A stretch of 7,499 nucleotides of DNA from contig DOWL01000103.1 of NCBI GenBank assembly GCA_003519585.1, positions 36,700 to 44,198 of the forward strand, in the 5' to 3' direction. Shown here in pieces: positions 6,780 to 7,499 of this stretch (positions within the stretch are counted from its first letter, which is position 1; every line of letters begins with the position of its first letter). A model generated the notes under the pieces. That model had not been told where the DNA came from and made no database searches. It was given only the letters and a program-made list of their open reading frames with translations. Origin of the DNA: Nocardioides sp. GTDB lineage: Bacteria; Actinomycetota; Actinomycetes; Propionibacteriales; Nocardioidaceae. The position numbers and the translations under genes are program-made.

Positions 6780-7276
6780 CGATCGCTCACCAAGGTCGAG
6801 TGGATGGGTGCCGTTGCGGTCGACGAGTCGGTAGAGGCCGTGGGGTGTTCGCCAGAGGTAGGTACCGGTTCCGAGTTGGCGGCAGGTGTAGCCGAGGTGG
6901 GTTTTGGCCCGGTGATGTCGCCTGCCGAGTGGTGCGGCGTTGCGGTGTCCGGTCTGACCGGGTGGTCCCCTTGGGTTTGTAGGGGTCGGGGTGGTCGAAG
7001 TCCACGCTCCTGCTGATCGCGGAAGCATGCGGGAAGGCGTCGCCGACGGTGCGGAGCGGAGTTCGTCGCGGGTGCAGTTGCACCAGCTTCACACCGCCCC
7101 GCACCGACCGCTCTGGCTCGTGGGGCAAGGTGGCTGCAGGTCGGCCCAGCGCAGCCCGAGTTCGACTCACGTGCCTCGCCGGCGCGGCGGTCGCGGACTG
7201 CTTGTTCGGCCGCAGCCAACGTCCCGGTGGCGGTGAAATCTTCGACCTCGGCGAACGCGGTGGGCGGCTTGGACAT
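6780..7276 (-). pseudogene. Degraded DUF222/13E12-type HNH endonuclease gene
   Basis: Remnant of a multicopy actinobacterial family with an N-terminal DUF222 region and a C-terminal HNH nuclease domain. Pieces appear in order but in different minus-strand frames. MSKPPTAFAEVEDFTATGTL to RRAGEARE (7276 to about 7166) is followed by VELGLRWADLQ (7166-7134, another frame). Next come LPHEPERSVRGGVKLVQL and, directly after a junction near 7060, FPHASAISRSVDFDHPDPY in the third frame. Last comes GPPGQTGHRNAAPLGRRHHRAKTH to RNGTHPLD, ending near 6780. The HNH signature is DFDH, Asn, and HHRxKTH. Intact relatives, as I recall them, have some hundreds of residues between LVQL and FPHAS, so a large internal deletion is present along with at least three frame changes. 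No functional protein is expected. It converges on paaZ. Confidence 0.8.
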
Positions 7277-7400
7277 GACTCAATCCAAGCACCCGCCGCC
7301 GACAGTCGAAGGTGGCCGGAACCTGTTATGCACAAGGGTTTCCGGACCATCCTGCACGCGGGATCGACTGTCCGTGCAGTCTTCTCGGATGGGTCTTGCT
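7277..7400. other. Intergenic flank upstream of the HNH pseudogene
   Basis: No convincing gene. The only structure seen is a nested inverted repeat: CTGCACG (7352-7358) with CGTGCAG (7373-7379), and outside it CCATCC (7347-7352) with GGATGG (7386-7391). It could be regulatory for the former HNH gene or part of a repeat; weak evidence. Confidence 0.3.
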
Positions 7401-7440
7401 GGTGTCGAGCGGGTACCTCCGCTGCGGGGGTTTCGACACC
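7401..7440. repeat. Inverted repeat GGTGTCGA ... TCGACACC
   Basis: Exact 8-bp inverted arms (7401-7408 and 7433-7440) separated by 24 bases that hold a smaller GCGG/CCGC hairpin with a GGTACC palindrome. The right arm lies within TTTCGACACC, which begins the dispersed-repeat unit next to it. Confidence 0.5.
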
Positions 7441-7499
7441 GTCGGCGCTGGCGCGCCTCCGGGCTCAACCACCGTCCGATGGTTGAGCCGCGAGCGCAG
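7429..7499. repeat. Dispersed palindromic repeat pair, cut by the right edge
   Basis: A unit running from GGTTTCGACACC (7429-7440) to GGCTCAACCACC (7462-7473) is followed at once by TGGTTGAGCCGCGAGCGCAG (7480-7499), the start of a second unit in opposite orientation. Exact 10-bp arms GGCTCAACCA (7462-7471) and TGGTTGAGCC (7480-7489) flank an 8-base loop. The general form, TTTCGACAC to GGTTGAGCC on the other strand, matches a short interspersed repeat that I recall from Nocardioidaceae genomes. The second unit continues past the window. Confidence 0.6.

Noticed and set aside
7049..7486. A 145-codon plus-strand open frame near the right edge
   Set aside because: It overlaps the HNH pseudogene antisense and runs into the repeat element; no domain or ribosome site.
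1..7499. tRNA, rRNA, CRISPR arrays, phage attachment sites
   Set aside because: No cloverleaf-like segment, regularly spaced repeats or rRNA-like sequence was seen on either strand.

Overview
The window is high-GC chromosomal DNA with third codon positions almost always G or C. It most resembles an actinobacterium, probably Nocardioidaceae (Nocardioides-like). This rests on the protein sequences, on the N-terminally extended PaaC, on a decayed DUF222/HNH endonuclease gene of a kind common in that family, and on short dispersed palindromic repeats of the type that litters those genomes. The taxonomic call is inference from pattern recognition; no search was run.

Bases 1-2557 (minus strand) hold the start of a phenylacetyl-CoA epoxidase operon, paaA-paaB-paaC-paaD. 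All three junctions overlap by 1-4 bases, so translation is tightly coupled. PaaD runs off the left edge just before its last zinc-ligand cysteine, and paaE would be expected further left. PaaA carries the di-iron ligands, PaaB and PaaC are structural, and PaaD is an Fe-S/metal maturation factor.

Bases 2558-2650 form a compact divergent control region built around a 34-bp near-palindrome. Its core is nearly identical to a second palindrome at 4531-4550 in front of paaZ. The two sites very probably bind the same TetR-family (PaaR-type) repressor, which is not in the window.

Bases 2651-6607 (plus strand) hold a TrpB2-type PLP enzyme, a TspO/MBR membrane protein and an intact two-domain PaaZ (oxepin-CoA hydrolase / semialdehyde dehydrogenase). 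Upper-pathway epoxidation (left arm) and ring opening (right arm) are therefore split over divergent transcripts that appear to share one regulator. The TrpB2 and TspO genes sit between two paa-type operators and have no textbook role in phenylacetate breakdown; they are the most unusual part of the locus.

Bases 6608-7499 are degraded accessory DNA. They hold a short 42-codon frame that may be the tail of a lost gene, a minus-strand DUF222/HNH pseudogene with at least three frame changes and a large internal deletion, and inverted repeats belonging to a dispersed element cut by the right edge. Another dispersed repeat has inserted into the 3' end of paaA and supplies its last codons.
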